The notes under the pieces were generated by a model. It was not told the DNA's origin. It was given only the letters and a program-made list of their open reading frames with translations, and did not search any database. A DNA stretch of 64,000 nucleotides. Source: CAVRUD01 sp963724285 (GTDB taxonomy: Bacteria > Chloroflexota > Chloroflexia > Thermomicrobiales > UBA6265). Positions 1 to 7,500 of the stretch are shown here, piece after piece. Made by a program: the position numbers and the translations under genes. The stretch lies in contig CAVRUD010000023.1 in assembly GCA_963724285.1 (NCBI GenBank), positions 62,001 through 126,000 of the forward strand. Reading direction: 5' to 3'. The number at the start of each line of letters is the position of its first letter. Within the stretch, counting starts at the first letter, position 1.

Positions 1-786
1 GAGCCGGGCGACGGCGTCGGCGACGGCGGCCTCCGCGACGGAGCGGGAAGCGCCCCGGAACTCGCGCTCGATCACGTCGGGGTGGGCGATCTCCGCCGGA
101 ATCTCCGCCGCTCGATCGGAGGAGACGGCCTGGACCACCCGGATCTCGACGCCAAAGGCGTCCGCCAGCGCCGCCGCGACCGGCAACGCCGCGAAGGCCG
201 CCTCCGAGCCGTCGACCGGGACCAGGATCCCCGAGAGGGTCGCTCGCTCGGCCCCTGGGGACGGCGGGGACGACCGGCCGCCCCCGCCCTGCGGCCGGGG
301 CGGGACGACGAGGACCGGGCGGGAATCGGCCCTGACCACCCGATCGACGACCCGGCCGAAGGCGAAGGGTCCCCACGCCCCCGCGCCGGACGTGGTCATG
401 GCGATCAGGTCGACCCGCTCTTCCCCGGCGACGCGAAGGATCTCCGCCGCCGGATCGCCGGTCGCGACGAGGGTCTTGTGCTCCACACCCGCGGGGAGCG
501 AGATCGCCGCGGCCTCCAGTCTCCCGGTGGCGACCTTGGTGTACCCCTCCTGGATCTGGGATGCCGGGGCGATCTCCCGGCCCAGGATATTGCGGACATT
601 GCCGGCCGGGGGCGTGACTTCGAGCAGGACGATCGCCCCGCCAGAGCCGCTCTTGGCGATCGTCGCCGCGTAGGGCAGGACCTGGGCCGCCGCTTCGGAG
701 CCATCCAGCGGCACCAGAACGCGGGCCAGGCTCAGGGGACGGCCAGGGGCCGGGTTGTTTCGCTCGGTTTGATCGGTGTCAGCCAT
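1..786 (-). CDS. Universal stress protein, tandem UspA domains (3' end outside window)
   Basis: Reading leftward from the ATG at 784-786, the frame stays open to base 1, so only the first 262 codons are visible. Two UspA-like repeats can be read. The first begins near residue 20 with VLVPLDGSEAAAQVLPYAA. It ends with a glycine-rich nucleotide-loop signature (TTSGAGAWGPFAFG) followed by a VLVVPP strand. The second begins near residue 185 with ILVPVDGSEAAF. Tandem UspA proteins of about 290-300 residues are usual, so little is missing. UspA proteins are cytosolic ATP-binding or dimerising stress proteins; no specific partner can be inferred. The gene is the downstream neighbour of a secreted metallopeptidase on the same strand, with about 60 bases between them. 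Confidence 0.85.
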   Translation of the reverse strand, partial: MADTDQTERNNPAPGRPLSLARVLVPLDGSEAAAQVLPYAATIAKSGSGGAIVLLEVTPPAGNVRNILGREIAPASQIQEGYTKVATGRLEAAAISLPAGVEHKTLVATGDPAAEILRVAGEERVDLIAMTTSGAGAWGPFAFGRVVDRVVRADSRPVLVVPPRPQGGGGRSSPPSPGAERATLSGILVPVDGSEAAFAALPVAAALADAFGVEIRVVQAVSSDRAAEIPAEIAHPDVIEREFRGASRSVAEAAVADAVARL

Positions 787-845
787 GGTTGGTCACCTCG
801 ATCCGTTGTCCGGCAGGGCAGGCAGGGTAGGCGGGGCAGGGCTCC

Positions 846-1989
846 CTACGCGTCGATGCTGACGTTGCAGGCCAGGAAGCCCTGCTCGTAGCCGTTCATG
901 ATCGCCTGGGCGCGCTGCTCGCCGGTGCCGTGGGCCTGGGGGTCGTAGGGGCCGACCTGGTCGGGATCGCCGAGGACGTTGAGGGCGAACTGGACGGCCT
1001 GCTCGATGTCGCTCCTCCTGGAGGACGCCGCGGGCGGTGGCGTCGGCCGCCCAGACGCCGGACATGCAGTCGGCCATGATCTCCAGCTCGATGCTGTAGA
1101 CCGAGTTCCAGGTGGTCGGCTCCTCGCCGGGGTCAACCCGGACGAACGAGGTGCCGGATTGGACGTGGTGGGCCCACTCGTGGGCGATGACGAACGCGCC
1201 GGCGAACGGGTCCTGGCTCTGCATGAACGCTTCGTCGAGGTAGAGCGTCTGGTCCGGCGGGCAATAGAAGCCGGCGAAGGTGCCCTGGGCGGGGCCGCAG
1301 GCGCTCATCGCCCCTTCGCCCTCGCTGACGACGACGACGCCGGGCGACTGGTAGGTGAATTCCGTGTATGAGATGACGTCGGCGTAGAAGGCGTCCAGGT
1401 CGTTGACGACGTTCTGGGTCACGTCGCCCTCGAGGAGGTTGCCGGCCGCCGGGGCATTGGCGGCGGTGTCCGAGCTCCCGTACTGGGCGATGGCGTCTGC
1501 GACGAACTCGGGGCTATCGCCCAGGAACCAGCGCCAGGCGCCGGAATCGTCCTGCACCAGGTACATCTGGCTTTCGACCCAGACGTTGGCGCCACTCTCG
1601 TCCTTGATCGGGAGGACGAAGTCCACTTCGGCCGCGCGGTCGTAGGCGGTTCCAGTCACCGGCCACGCCCACTGGCCCAGATCGACGCCGACGACCTGAC
1701 CGATGCCGGAGGCGGCGGTGCCGTAGACCTCGGTCAGGACCCCGACCGCGGCCGCTCGGGGAAACACCTCCCGGGCATCCGGGTGCAGCGCGTCGTACAT
1801 GCCGTTGTAGTTCGCCTGGGCGGCGAGATCGAGCAAGCTCTGGGCAGTTGCCGCCGCGTTGGCTCTGTCCCGCAAATCTGCCTGCTCATCCTGGGCCGAC
1901 CGCGCAGCGCCGTCGGCGAGGGGCAAAGCCAGCGCGGCCAAGAGGACCGCCAGGGTCAGAAGCCAAGCAACGCGACGGTAGGTGCGCAT
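846..1989 (-). CDS. Secreted neutral zinc metallopeptidase (YpfJ-like), with a frameshift near 1010-1020
   Basis: The N-terminus is a signal peptide or anchor (MRTYRRVAWLLTLAVLLAAL). Residues 270-274 are HEWAH, an HExxH zinc site. A downstream ELEIMADC segment supplies a Glu in the position of the third ligand, as in the neutral zinc metallopeptidase (YpfJ) family. After residues reading GVLQE the frame is lost. The family-like C-terminus (DIEQAVQFAL, then GTGEQRAQAIMNGYEQGF) continues one frame over and stops at 846. A one-base indel near 1010-1020 therefore either truncates and garbles the protein or is a sequence error. The region between the signal and the protease domain (residues about 40-200) is an unassigned stress- or lipoprotein-like domain. 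The intact product would be about 380 residues, acting outside the membrane. Confidence 0.75.
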
Positions 1990-2015
1990 GAAGAACCACC
2001 TCCTGACGATCTGAA

Positions 2016-2049
2016 CGCTCGGAGCGCTCCGAGCGCTCCGAGCGCTCCG
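2016..2049. repeat. Tandem palindromic GGAGCGCTCC repeats
   Basis: Three successive copies of a 10-base unit (GAGCGCTCCG), each containing the palindrome AGCGCT, lie 27-60 bases upstream of the metallopeptidase start. They could be a regulator site or a simple repeat. Nothing else in the 480-base gap to the next gene is recognisable. Confidence 0.5.
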
Positions 2050-2469
2050 TTCATGCCGTGGATGCTCACTATGCTCGACGGTATCCGGTCAAACGAACTC
2101 CGCTATCGCACTTTGAGGACGAACTCGTGTGGCGGTCGCGCCTTGCCACTGCCTGAGGCCCGCCGGCGCGACCAACGGGTCGTGTGGATCGGTGGTTGCC
2201 CAGAGGCAGAGGGCCGCCGGGTTTCCCCTCCACCCGCGGGATGTGACCGAGGCACGTATCGCAATCCGCGAACCATTGGACGTCAGCCACTCCGGCAATC
2301 AGCGGGAACGCCGTTTTTCGGACCAGATTCCGGGATCTAGAAGCACAACGCGTCGTTGGCGCGCAATATGCTCAGGAGGTACGCCGAGAGCCAGGGGAAA
2401 CCCTGGTCTGCACTGGGCAATCCAGCAACGACGCGGGTTGCGGATCAAACGGACTTGGAGGAACGAACC

Positions 2470-3063
2470 ATGAGCGACGTGATCAAGGGCCTCTTCGGCG
2501 GCGGTAATGGTGACCCGGACGAGAAGATCAAGAAGATCGGCGTGGATCCCGGCGAGGCTAAGAGCTTCGTTAGCCGGTACCTGGATGGCGACCCCAGCGA
2601 GGGATACGGCGACGACGAAGCGGCCGCCAACTTCCAGCGGGTGGCCCAGAACGCCTCCCCGGATCAGATGCAGCAGGCCACCCGTCAGGCGCTGGAGCAC
2701 ATGAACCCCAGCCAGCGCTCCGAGTTCGCGAAGATGTTGCAGCAGCGCCAGGCCAGCGGCGGAAACGTGCCGATCCAGCAGGCGGGCGAGCGCACGGCCA
2801 GCGGTGGCGGTGGCGGTGGCGACATGGGCATCGATGACATGCTCGGCGGCCTGCTCGGTGGCGGCGGAGGGGGAGGCCTGGGCGGGATGCTCGGCGGCCT
2901 CCTCGGCGGCGGCGATTCCGCTCGGCCGCAGACCGGGGCGCAGTCCGGCGGCGGCGGCATGTTCGGCGGCCTGGGCGATCTGCTCGGTTCACCGGCCGGC
3001 AAGGCACTGATCGGCGGGATCGCCGCCTACGGCATGAAAGAGATCTTGGACGGGAAGAACTAA
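2470..3063 (+). CDS. Gly-rich small protein of unknown function
   Basis: The protein has 197 residues. The start is the ATG at 2470, preceded by TTGGAGGAACG; the same frame is open further upstream but has no better ribosome site. Residues 1-100 are a polar helical region (MSDVIKGLFGGGNGDPDEK, then a stretch with Asp/Glu and Gln). The C-terminal half is made of GGLLGGGGGGG and GGMLGG repeats and ends with a short hydrophobic helix (AGKALIGGIAAYGMKEIL). This layout resembles bacterial YidB/DUF937-type proteins, in which Gly-rich repeats separate amphipathic helices. That is a resemblance only, and no function can be assigned. There is no signal peptide. It stands alone between the metallopeptidase and mobile-element debris. 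Confidence 0.7.
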   Translation: MSDVIKGLFGGGNGDPDEKIKKIGVDPGEAKSFVSRYLDGDPSEGYGDDEAAANFQRVAQNASPDQMQQATRQALEHMNPSQRSEFAKMLQQRQASGGNVPIQQAGERTASGGGGGGDMGIDDMLGGLLGGGGGGGLGGMLGGLLGGGDSARPQTGAQSGGGGMFGGLGDLLGSPAGKALIGGIAAYGMKEILDGKN

Positions 3064-3327
3064 GGGCGTCTATCAGCGAGACCCCGGGCTGAGCGCGATG
3101 AAGCCCTTTGTCTGCTGATGGTGGCCCGGTTCGTTGGGGATCGGGCCGGAGGACGGATGCGGCGACCCGCCAGCCCTTGGGCCCCCGAGGCCGTCCTGGA
3201 GCGTCCGGCGCCGCGTCCGCCCTCGCCCCCGCGTTTGCGCCCGTACGGGTGCCGGGGCCATCGCGCCCGCATCGGGCACGGTGGGGCCAGGGCGGCGGGG
3301 ACGGGGGCCGGGTCCGGAGGGAGCGCG

Positions 3328-3470
3328 ATGGACACGGCCGAGGTCTTCGTCGGGATCGACGCCGCCGCCGCCCACCCGGCTCTCGCGGTGCGGCCCGGCG
3401 GCGCGGCGTGGCGAGCGGCCACCGACCCCGACGGCCAGGCCGAGACGGCGGCACGGATCGCGGTCCTGGG
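3328..3470 (+). pseudogene. IS110-type transposase, N-terminal scrap
   Basis: From the ATG at 3328, with a GGAGGG ribosome site, the frame reads MDTAEVFVGIDAAAAHPALA and then VRPGGAAWRAATDP. This matches the start of IS110-family DEDD transposases, in which the first catalytic Asp lies in the GID motif. After about 45 residues the similarity stops, exactly where the 164-base repeat at 3466-3629 begins. The rest of the roughly 400-residue transposase is absent. It is best read as a relic cut by, or left beside, a MITE-like insertion. Confidence 0.55.
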
Positions 3471-3629
3471 GTCTGTCAACGCTCATTCGCGGGCCGGATT
3501 GGCGTGGTCGGGGCATCCGCTTGCGGTGCCCGGTTCCCGACAACGGGTGTCGAGGTGGGCGCCCGGGCAGGGCAAGCCCTGCCCCTACCGCGGCAGTGCC
3601 TGCACAGATCAGACGTGACGGACCACTAG
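3466..3629 (+). mobile_element. MITE-like repeat, family 1, copy A
   Basis: It shares blocks with the copy at 27915-28071: the GGGGCATCCGCT...GCGGTGCCCGGTTCC core, a GGGCAGGGCAAGCCCTGCCC hairpin, and the right end CGTGACGGACCACTAG. The left end (CTGGGGTCTGTCAAC) is diverged from the CTAGTGGGCCGTCAAC of the other copy. It contains no open frame of its own. Confidence 0.65.
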
Positions 3630-3692
3630 GGCTCATCCAAATGGATCAGCGCGCAATCGCGATGTCCGCGCAGGTCGAACGCTCGGCGGTGG

Positions 3693-4310
3693 TCAGGCTG
3701 CGGCCCGCAAGAGCGTCGCGCTCAGGATATCGATCACCCACCGTTCGGCCTCATCGAATGTCCAGCCATAGTCACGTGTGAGCTGCCCGTAGGTCGTTGC
3801 CGACGTTACGACGCCGATCGTCACGCCCGCCTGGTCGGGCGATAGTCCGGGCCGGAGAGCGTCGAGCCTCGCCAGGAGCATCGCGATACGCTGGGTGCCC
3901 TCGCGATGTCGGCGCTCACCTTCGTGAAGGGCAGTTTCCACGTCGGGCTCGGTCGGGGCGGCGGACATCATCGCGCCGATGATGTCGCCACAGCGCTCGT
4001 AGAAGCGACGGGACAACGCGGCGGCGAGGGCGACGATGTCGCGCGGGTCTTGCGTTTCGCCGAGACGACGCCACATCGGCCCGACCCCCGCTTCCTCGTC
4101 GATCACATCGAGCAGCGCCAGGAGGATAGCCCGCTTGGGGCCGATACTGACGTAGATGGTCGGCACGGCCGTCTGGGCTTCTTGCGCGATATCGGCCATT
4201 GAAGTCGCAACGTAGCCGCGGGCCGCGAAGAGCTTGCGCGCCGCGGTGAGAATATCGCGGCGAGTCGCTTCCGCCTGGAGTTGTCGACGATTTGGACGGT
4301 GGGTGCTCAT
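3693..4310 (-). CDS. TetR/AcrR-family transcriptional repressor
   Basis: The protein has 205 residues, the usual TetR length. Residues about 12-58 form the DNA-binding domain: TRRDILTAARKLFAARGYVA, then SMADIAQEAQTAVPTIYVS, the helix-turn-helix, then GPKRAIL. The rest is the helical ligand-binding and dimer domain, which is not conserved enough to name an inducer. The start codon at 4308-4310 is 4 bases from the TTGACA of the divergent promoter. The perfect inverted repeat at 4351-4369 in the shared control region is the obvious operator. The likely target is the divergent membrane protein gene at 4406, and probably the repressor itself. Composition matches the neighbourhood. Confidence 0.9.
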   Translation of the reverse strand: MSTHRPNRRQLQAEATRRDILTAARKLFAARGYVATSMADIAQEAQTAVPTIYVSIGPKRAILLALLDVIDEEAGVGPMWRRLGETQDPRDIVALAAALSRRFYERCGDIIGAMMSAAPTEPDVETALHEGERRHREGTQRIAMLLARLDALRPGLSPDQAGVTIGVVTSATTYGQLTRDYGWTFDEAERWVIDILSATLLRAAA

Positions 4311-4314
4311 GGTA

Positions 4315-4343
4315 TTGACAACCTCCTCTCAATGAATTATACA
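4315..4343 (+). promoter_or_regulatory. Sigma-70-type promoter of the membrane protein gene
   Basis: A consensus -35 (TTGACA, 4315-4320) and a -10 (TATACA, 4338-4343) are separated by exactly 17 bases. This is an AT-rich island in GC-rich DNA. Transcription would start near 4350, at the edge of the TetR operator. Confidence 0.8.
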
Positions 4344-4350
4344 TCTATTC

Positions 4351-4369
4351 AATAGAACTAGATTCTATT
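4351..4369. promoter_or_regulatory. Probable TetR operator
   Basis: AATAGAA-N5-TTCTATT is a perfect 7+7 inverted repeat. It lies immediately downstream of the -10 box and between the divergent tetR and membrane protein genes. A bound repressor would block initiation at about 4350. Confidence 0.7.
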
Positions 4370-4405
4370 CACTGAACTCTAACTATATCGCATTTGGAGG
4401 TACCC

Positions 4406-5122
4406 GTGAGCGAACTTGCCCTGACGGCGGCGCGGACCAGCGCCGTTACCGATACCCATACCGAGCGCCGGCTCGATCGGCTCGCCGGGTTCGGCGGCCT
4501 CGCTTTTGCCGTGATCGTCGCGGCGGAGAATCTGTTCATTGGCTCGATGTCGCCGCCCCGCGGCGATGCCAGCGCCAGCGAGATCACCACGTTCATTGCC
4601 GACAACGACGCCAGGCTCGCCGGCGCGATCGGGATGGTTCCGTTCGCGGTAGTCGCGCTTGCCCTGTTCGCCGGCGGCATCGTGCCCCGGCTCAGCCGGG
4701 CGTCGAGCGAAGCCGCATTGTGGACGCGGGTCGGGATCTTTGGCCTGGGGATCGTCGCCGCCTTGTTCGTGAGCGGGCTGCTGCCCGAGATCGTGCTGAT
4801 CGCGAACGCATCGAATCTGGCCGGACAGGAAGGCACCGTCAAGCTGCTGTGGCAGCTCAGCGAGGCATCGCTCATCGCCACCGGCCTGGCCCTCGGCATC
4901 ACCCTCGTCGGCCTCTCCCGCGCCGCCCGCTTGGGCGGGCTGATCCCGAGGTGGCATGAAGCGCTTGGTTTCGGCGCCGCGGCTGCCTTCTTCGTTGCGT
5001 CGGTCGCGATCGTGCCCGCGGTCGAAGGTGCCGGCATCGGCGTCCTGGGGTTCGCTGCGTTCGCCGCCTGGCTCATCTGGGTCGGCCTGACCGGTATCCG
5101 CCTCATCCGCACCGAGTCATAG
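4406..5122 (+). CDS. Multi-pass membrane protein controlled by the divergent TetR (DUF4386-like)
   Basis: The GTG at 4406 is preceded by TTGGAGG at 6 bases. An earlier in-frame TTG is part of that ribosome site, so it is not the start. The product has 238 residues with about six hydrophobic segments, for example AFAVIVAAENLFIG, IGMVPFAVVALALFAGG, IFGLGIVAALFVSGLLPE, and GFAAFAAWLIWVGLTGI at the C-terminus. The layout (short cytosolic N-terminus, loop after TM1, N-terminal LDRLAGFGGLAF) resembles uncharacterised DUF4386-type integral membrane proteins. Pairing with a divergent TetR gene is common for efflux or stress membrane proteins, but no transporter motif is visible. A strong terminator follows, so it is a single-gene unit. 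Confidence 0.75.
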   Translation: MSELALTAARTSAVTDTHTERRLDRLAGFGGLAFAVIVAAENLFIGSMSPPRGDASASEITTFIADNDARLAGAIGMVPFAVVALALFAGGIVPRLSRASSEAALWTRVGIFGLGIVAALFVSGLLPEIVLIANASNLAGQEGTVKLLWQLSEASLIATGLALGITLVGLSRAARLGGLIPRWHEALGFGAAAAFFVASVAIVPAVEGAGIGVLGFAAFAAWLIWVGLTGIRLIRTES

Positions 5123-5139
5123 CACCACCAACCGCAACA

Positions 5140-5177
5140 GAAGGGGGCCCGGTCGAGATCTCGACCGGGCCCCCTTC
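5140..5177. terminator. Rho-independent-type hairpin after the membrane protein gene
   Basis: A perfect 38-base palindrome (19-base arms starting GAAGGGGGCCCGG) lies 17 bases after the stop codon and is followed by GTTGTCC. The stem is very strong and the U tract poor, as is common in high-GC genomes. Confidence 0.75.
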
Positions 5178-5204
5178 GTTGTCCTGCGCATCGCGCCATT
5201 TGGG

Positions 5205-5519
5205 TCAACACGTTAAATGGCGAGGCAATCCTTGCCGACCGGCCGAAGGTTTACGAGTGCTATTTAGAGCCTCTATCAAAACCCCGCCGCGGCGGCGGAC
5301 GCCAGGTTGAAACCCCGGGTCGGCCCGCAGGCCGAACGGTTTCGTTAGGCGCTCTTCGTCCGACAAGCGCCGAATCCACCCAGCAAACCCAGCAAACGCC
5401 TCCAGAAAAGCGCGGAGGTGGTCCCGGGTCTCTCCGTCGATCAGGACGCCGTCGGCGTCGCACTTCTCGGCCGCGACCCTGAGGCGAGCATCGGGCGGCA
5501 CTGACCGTGACGGCAACAA
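5205..5519 (-). CDS. Small hypothetical protein (doubtful)
   Basis: An open frame of 104 codons. Codons in the middle section (residues about 15-60, including CDADGVLIDGETRDHLRAF) have the high G/C third positions of real genes here. The last 40 codons look non-coding. It could be the remnant of a longer gene. No family is recognised, and the start overlaps the start of the opposite-strand frame at 5507. Confidence 0.25.
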   Translation of the reverse strand: MLPSRSVPPDARLRVAAEKCDADGVLIDGETRDHLRAFLEAFAGFAGWIRRLSDEERLTKPFGLRADPGFQPGVRRRGGVLIEALNSTRKPSAGRQGLPRHLTC

Positions 5520-5941
5520 AGGATTCCTCCGGGGGATGGGTGCTCTCCCTGCCGTCCGACGGCGCGACCCCGAACGGCGAAGGCGCTCAGCCCAAGACGG
5601 TACTTGGCGTGAACGCCTTGAGCGCCTTCCCGGAATCCACGGGAGAACCGGCCGTTCGTCACGGAACCGAACCTTCGCCGGAGCAGTCGGGCGGGCCGAT
5701 GGCGCACAAGGCGCTCATCGCATCCACCCACGAGCCCAGTGAGCGCCTTGCGGCCACCGAACCGGTGGAACCCGCCGATGATACACGGGGCAGGTCGGAC
5801 AGCTCCTCTGACTCCGCAGCATCGACCGAACCTGGGGCGCCGCCCACAACTCCTCGGTTCAGCCACGGCATCCGCGTCGTCGAGACCGACCCGACCCTGC
5901 CGGTGTCGGACCGCTACCGTCACCTGTGGAGCGACCAATGA
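5507..5941 (+). CDS. Hypothetical hydrophilic protein, probably disordered
   Basis: A 144-codon frame starting with GTG. The product is rich in Ser, Pro, Glu and Gly with almost no hydrophobic core until its last 25 residues (RVVETDPTLPVSDRYRHLW). The third codon position is moderately G/C biased, so coding is plausible but not certain. It has no clear ribosome site. It ends 88 bases before the small basic protein at 6030, with which it may form a unit. No family or function is recognised. Confidence 0.35.
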   Translation: MTATKDSSGGWVLSLPSDGATPNGEGAQPKTVLGVNALSAFPESTGEPAVRHGTEPSPEQSGGPMAHKALIASTHEPSERLAATEPVEPADDTRGRSDSSSDSAASTEPGAPPTTPRFSHGIRVVETDPTLPVSDRYRHLWSDQ

Positions 5942-6029
5942 GCGCCCATCGGTTCCCGCGCCGCAGGTGCGGCGCGCCGGTCCGCCGGGGCGCCCAAGCG
6001 GGGGTACGCGGGAGGTGTTACACAACGCC

Positions 6030-6344
6030 GTGAGCTGGGCAACCCGATCGCGCGGCGGCCGGTCCTACACGCGCTCCCGGCGGATCGACGGGCGCATCAT
6101 GCGCGAGTACGTCGGCACGGGCTTGACCGCGGAACGCGCGTCGGAATCTGAGCGAGTCGACCGGGAAGGACGAGCCGCGGTGCGGGCTGCGCTCCGGCAG
6201 CAGCGCGCCAGGTCGCGGTCGTTCGCGCCGGTGGCGCACGACCAGCGCCAGGCGGCGCGGGCGCAGTGGCGCCGCCGGGTTTCCTCATACGGTACGGGCA
6301 CGCGACCTCGCCGGACGCCAACGCTCGGTCGCGCCGGGTGCTAG
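6030..6344 (+). CDS. Small basic protein with RSRRxxGRxxREYVG motif
   Basis: From the GTG at 6030 (GGAGG at 6011-6015, a long 14-base spacing) the frame encodes 104 residues, starting SWATRSRGGRSYTRSRRIDG and then RIMREYVGTG. The YxRSRRxxGRxxREYVGxG signature is shared, as I know it, by small uncharacterised proteins common in Planctomycetes, Chloroflexi and other large genomes, often near mobile elements. After it comes a charged helical stretch (AERASESERVDREGRA) and a basic tail. The same frame is open upstream to 5739, but the residues there look non-coding. Function is unknown. Confidence 0.5.
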   Translation: MSWATRSRGGRSYTRSRRIDGRIMREYVGTGLTAERASESERVDREGRAAVRAALRQQRARSRSFAPVAHDQRQAARAQWRRRVSSYGTGTRPRRTPTLGRAGC

Positions 6345-6482
6345 ACTCGTCGCTACGACCCCGCCTCCCTAAGTCCCTCCGCGGACTCCGAGCCGATCCG
6401 CACCCCGACCGGCTCGTGGTTCCGTCCTGGCGGGGCGCGTGGGGACGGACGGCGTTTCGACCCCGACCACCGAGGAGCCACC

Positions 6483-6881
6483 ATGCCCCGCACCGACCTC
6501 GCCCGCAAGGACCTGAGCCGCGCCAACCTGAGCAACGCGGACCTCCACCAGGCCGACCTGCGCGACGCGACCCTCCGGGACGCGTACCTGCGCCAGACCG
6601 ACCTCTCCGGCGCCGACCTCACGGGCGCGGACCTGCGCGGGTCCCACCTGGAGGGCGCGAACCTGGCCGGCTCCACCCTCGACGGCGCCGACCTGCGGGG
6701 CGCCGACCTCACCGGGGTGGACGTGGCCGCCGCCGCGTCGCTGGCGGGCGCCAACCTCGACGGCGCCGTCGGCGTGCCCGACGGGGAGCACGGGGCCGCG
6801 CTCGGCACCGACCAGCACGACCTGGACGCGGGCGGGGCCGCGACGGACGCCGCCCGGACCTACCACGCCAGGGAGGAATGA
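6483..6881 (+). CDS. Pentapeptide-repeat protein
   Basis: The protein has 132 residues. From residue 5 to about 75 it is an unbroken series of A(D/N)Lxx-type pentapeptides (LSRANLSNADLHQADLRDA, then further ADLTGADLRG units, with a second set around residues 83-95). This predicts a right-handed quadrilateral beta-helix of about three to four coils. The ATG at 6483 has a weak GGAGCC site 3 bases upstream. The last 35 residues are a charged tail. Some pentapeptide proteins mimic DNA (Qnr/MfpA type), but this one is short and lacks the Qnr loops, so its function is open. It is isolated from its neighbours. Confidence 0.85.
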   Translation: MPRTDLARKDLSRANLSNADLHQADLRDATLRDAYLRQTDLSGADLTGADLRGSHLEGANLAGSTLDGADLRGADLTGVDVAAAASLAGANLDGAVGVPDGEHGAALGTDQHDLDAGGAATDAARTYHAREE

Positions 6882-7125
6882 ACCCATCGGTCAAGCCCCG
6901 ATCACCAGCTGATCAGGCGACGCTCGCCCGCTCGACGAAGTGCACGACCGTCGTGGGAAACGGGTGGGCGTGGTGATCGCGATCTGTTCGCCTCCGGCAG
7001 GAGACCCTGGCCAGATTGCCCAACGCCAGGCGAACCCAATTGGAGGAGGACCGAACTCGCGTCGTTGCCAGCCTGCGGGCCGCCGCTCCACTGCGTCTAG
7101 CCGCACGACGGCGACATGGTGCCGA

Positions 7126-7500
7126 TCATGGAACCGGCGCGGAAACGGCGGCCCTGAGTACCGTTAGGGAGAGCAGGGCGCACTCGGTGCGGGCGGGACC
7201 GAGCGGAACGCCTATGGCCGCCAGGAGCGTGTCCTCGGACAGTGCCTTGACCTCCTCGATGCCCATCTGCAAGATCAGCTCGGTGAGGACCGAGGCGGAC
7301 GCCTGGCTGACTGCGCACCCCCGGCCTGAGAAGGCAACCGCGTCGACGTAACCGTCCTTGACCCGGACGTCGATGCGAACTTCGTCGCCGCAAACCGAGC
7401 CGGCGTCCTCGTAGCTGAAGTCCGCTGGGTCCAGCGTGCCCCTGTTCCGTGGGTATATGGCGTGTTCGAGGACGTTCCCTCGGTAGATTCCGCCGCTCAT
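7126..7500 (-). CDS. sufU: SufU-type Fe-S assembly / sulfur-relay protein
   Basis: The protein has 124 residues and is NifU/IscU-like. Three conserved cysteines are visible: Cys37 in SVCGDEV with Asp39, Cys62 in GRGCAVS, and Cys107 in RTECALL. These are the zinc/sulfur-accepting residues of SufU. SufU receives persulfide sulfur from SufS and feeds Fe-S cluster assembly in the cytosol. Its ATG overlaps the sufS stop by four bases (ATGA at 7497-7500), so the two are translationally coupled. The protein is slightly shorter than Firmicute SufU (about 145 residues). No sufB, sufC or sufD lies within the window. Confidence 0.9.
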   Translation of the reverse strand: MSGGIYRGNVLEHAIYPRNRGTLDPADFSYEDAGSVCGDEVRIDVRVKDGYVDAVAFSGRGCAVSQASASVLTELILQMGIEEVKALSEDTLLAAIGVPLGPARTECALLSLTVLRAAVSAPVP

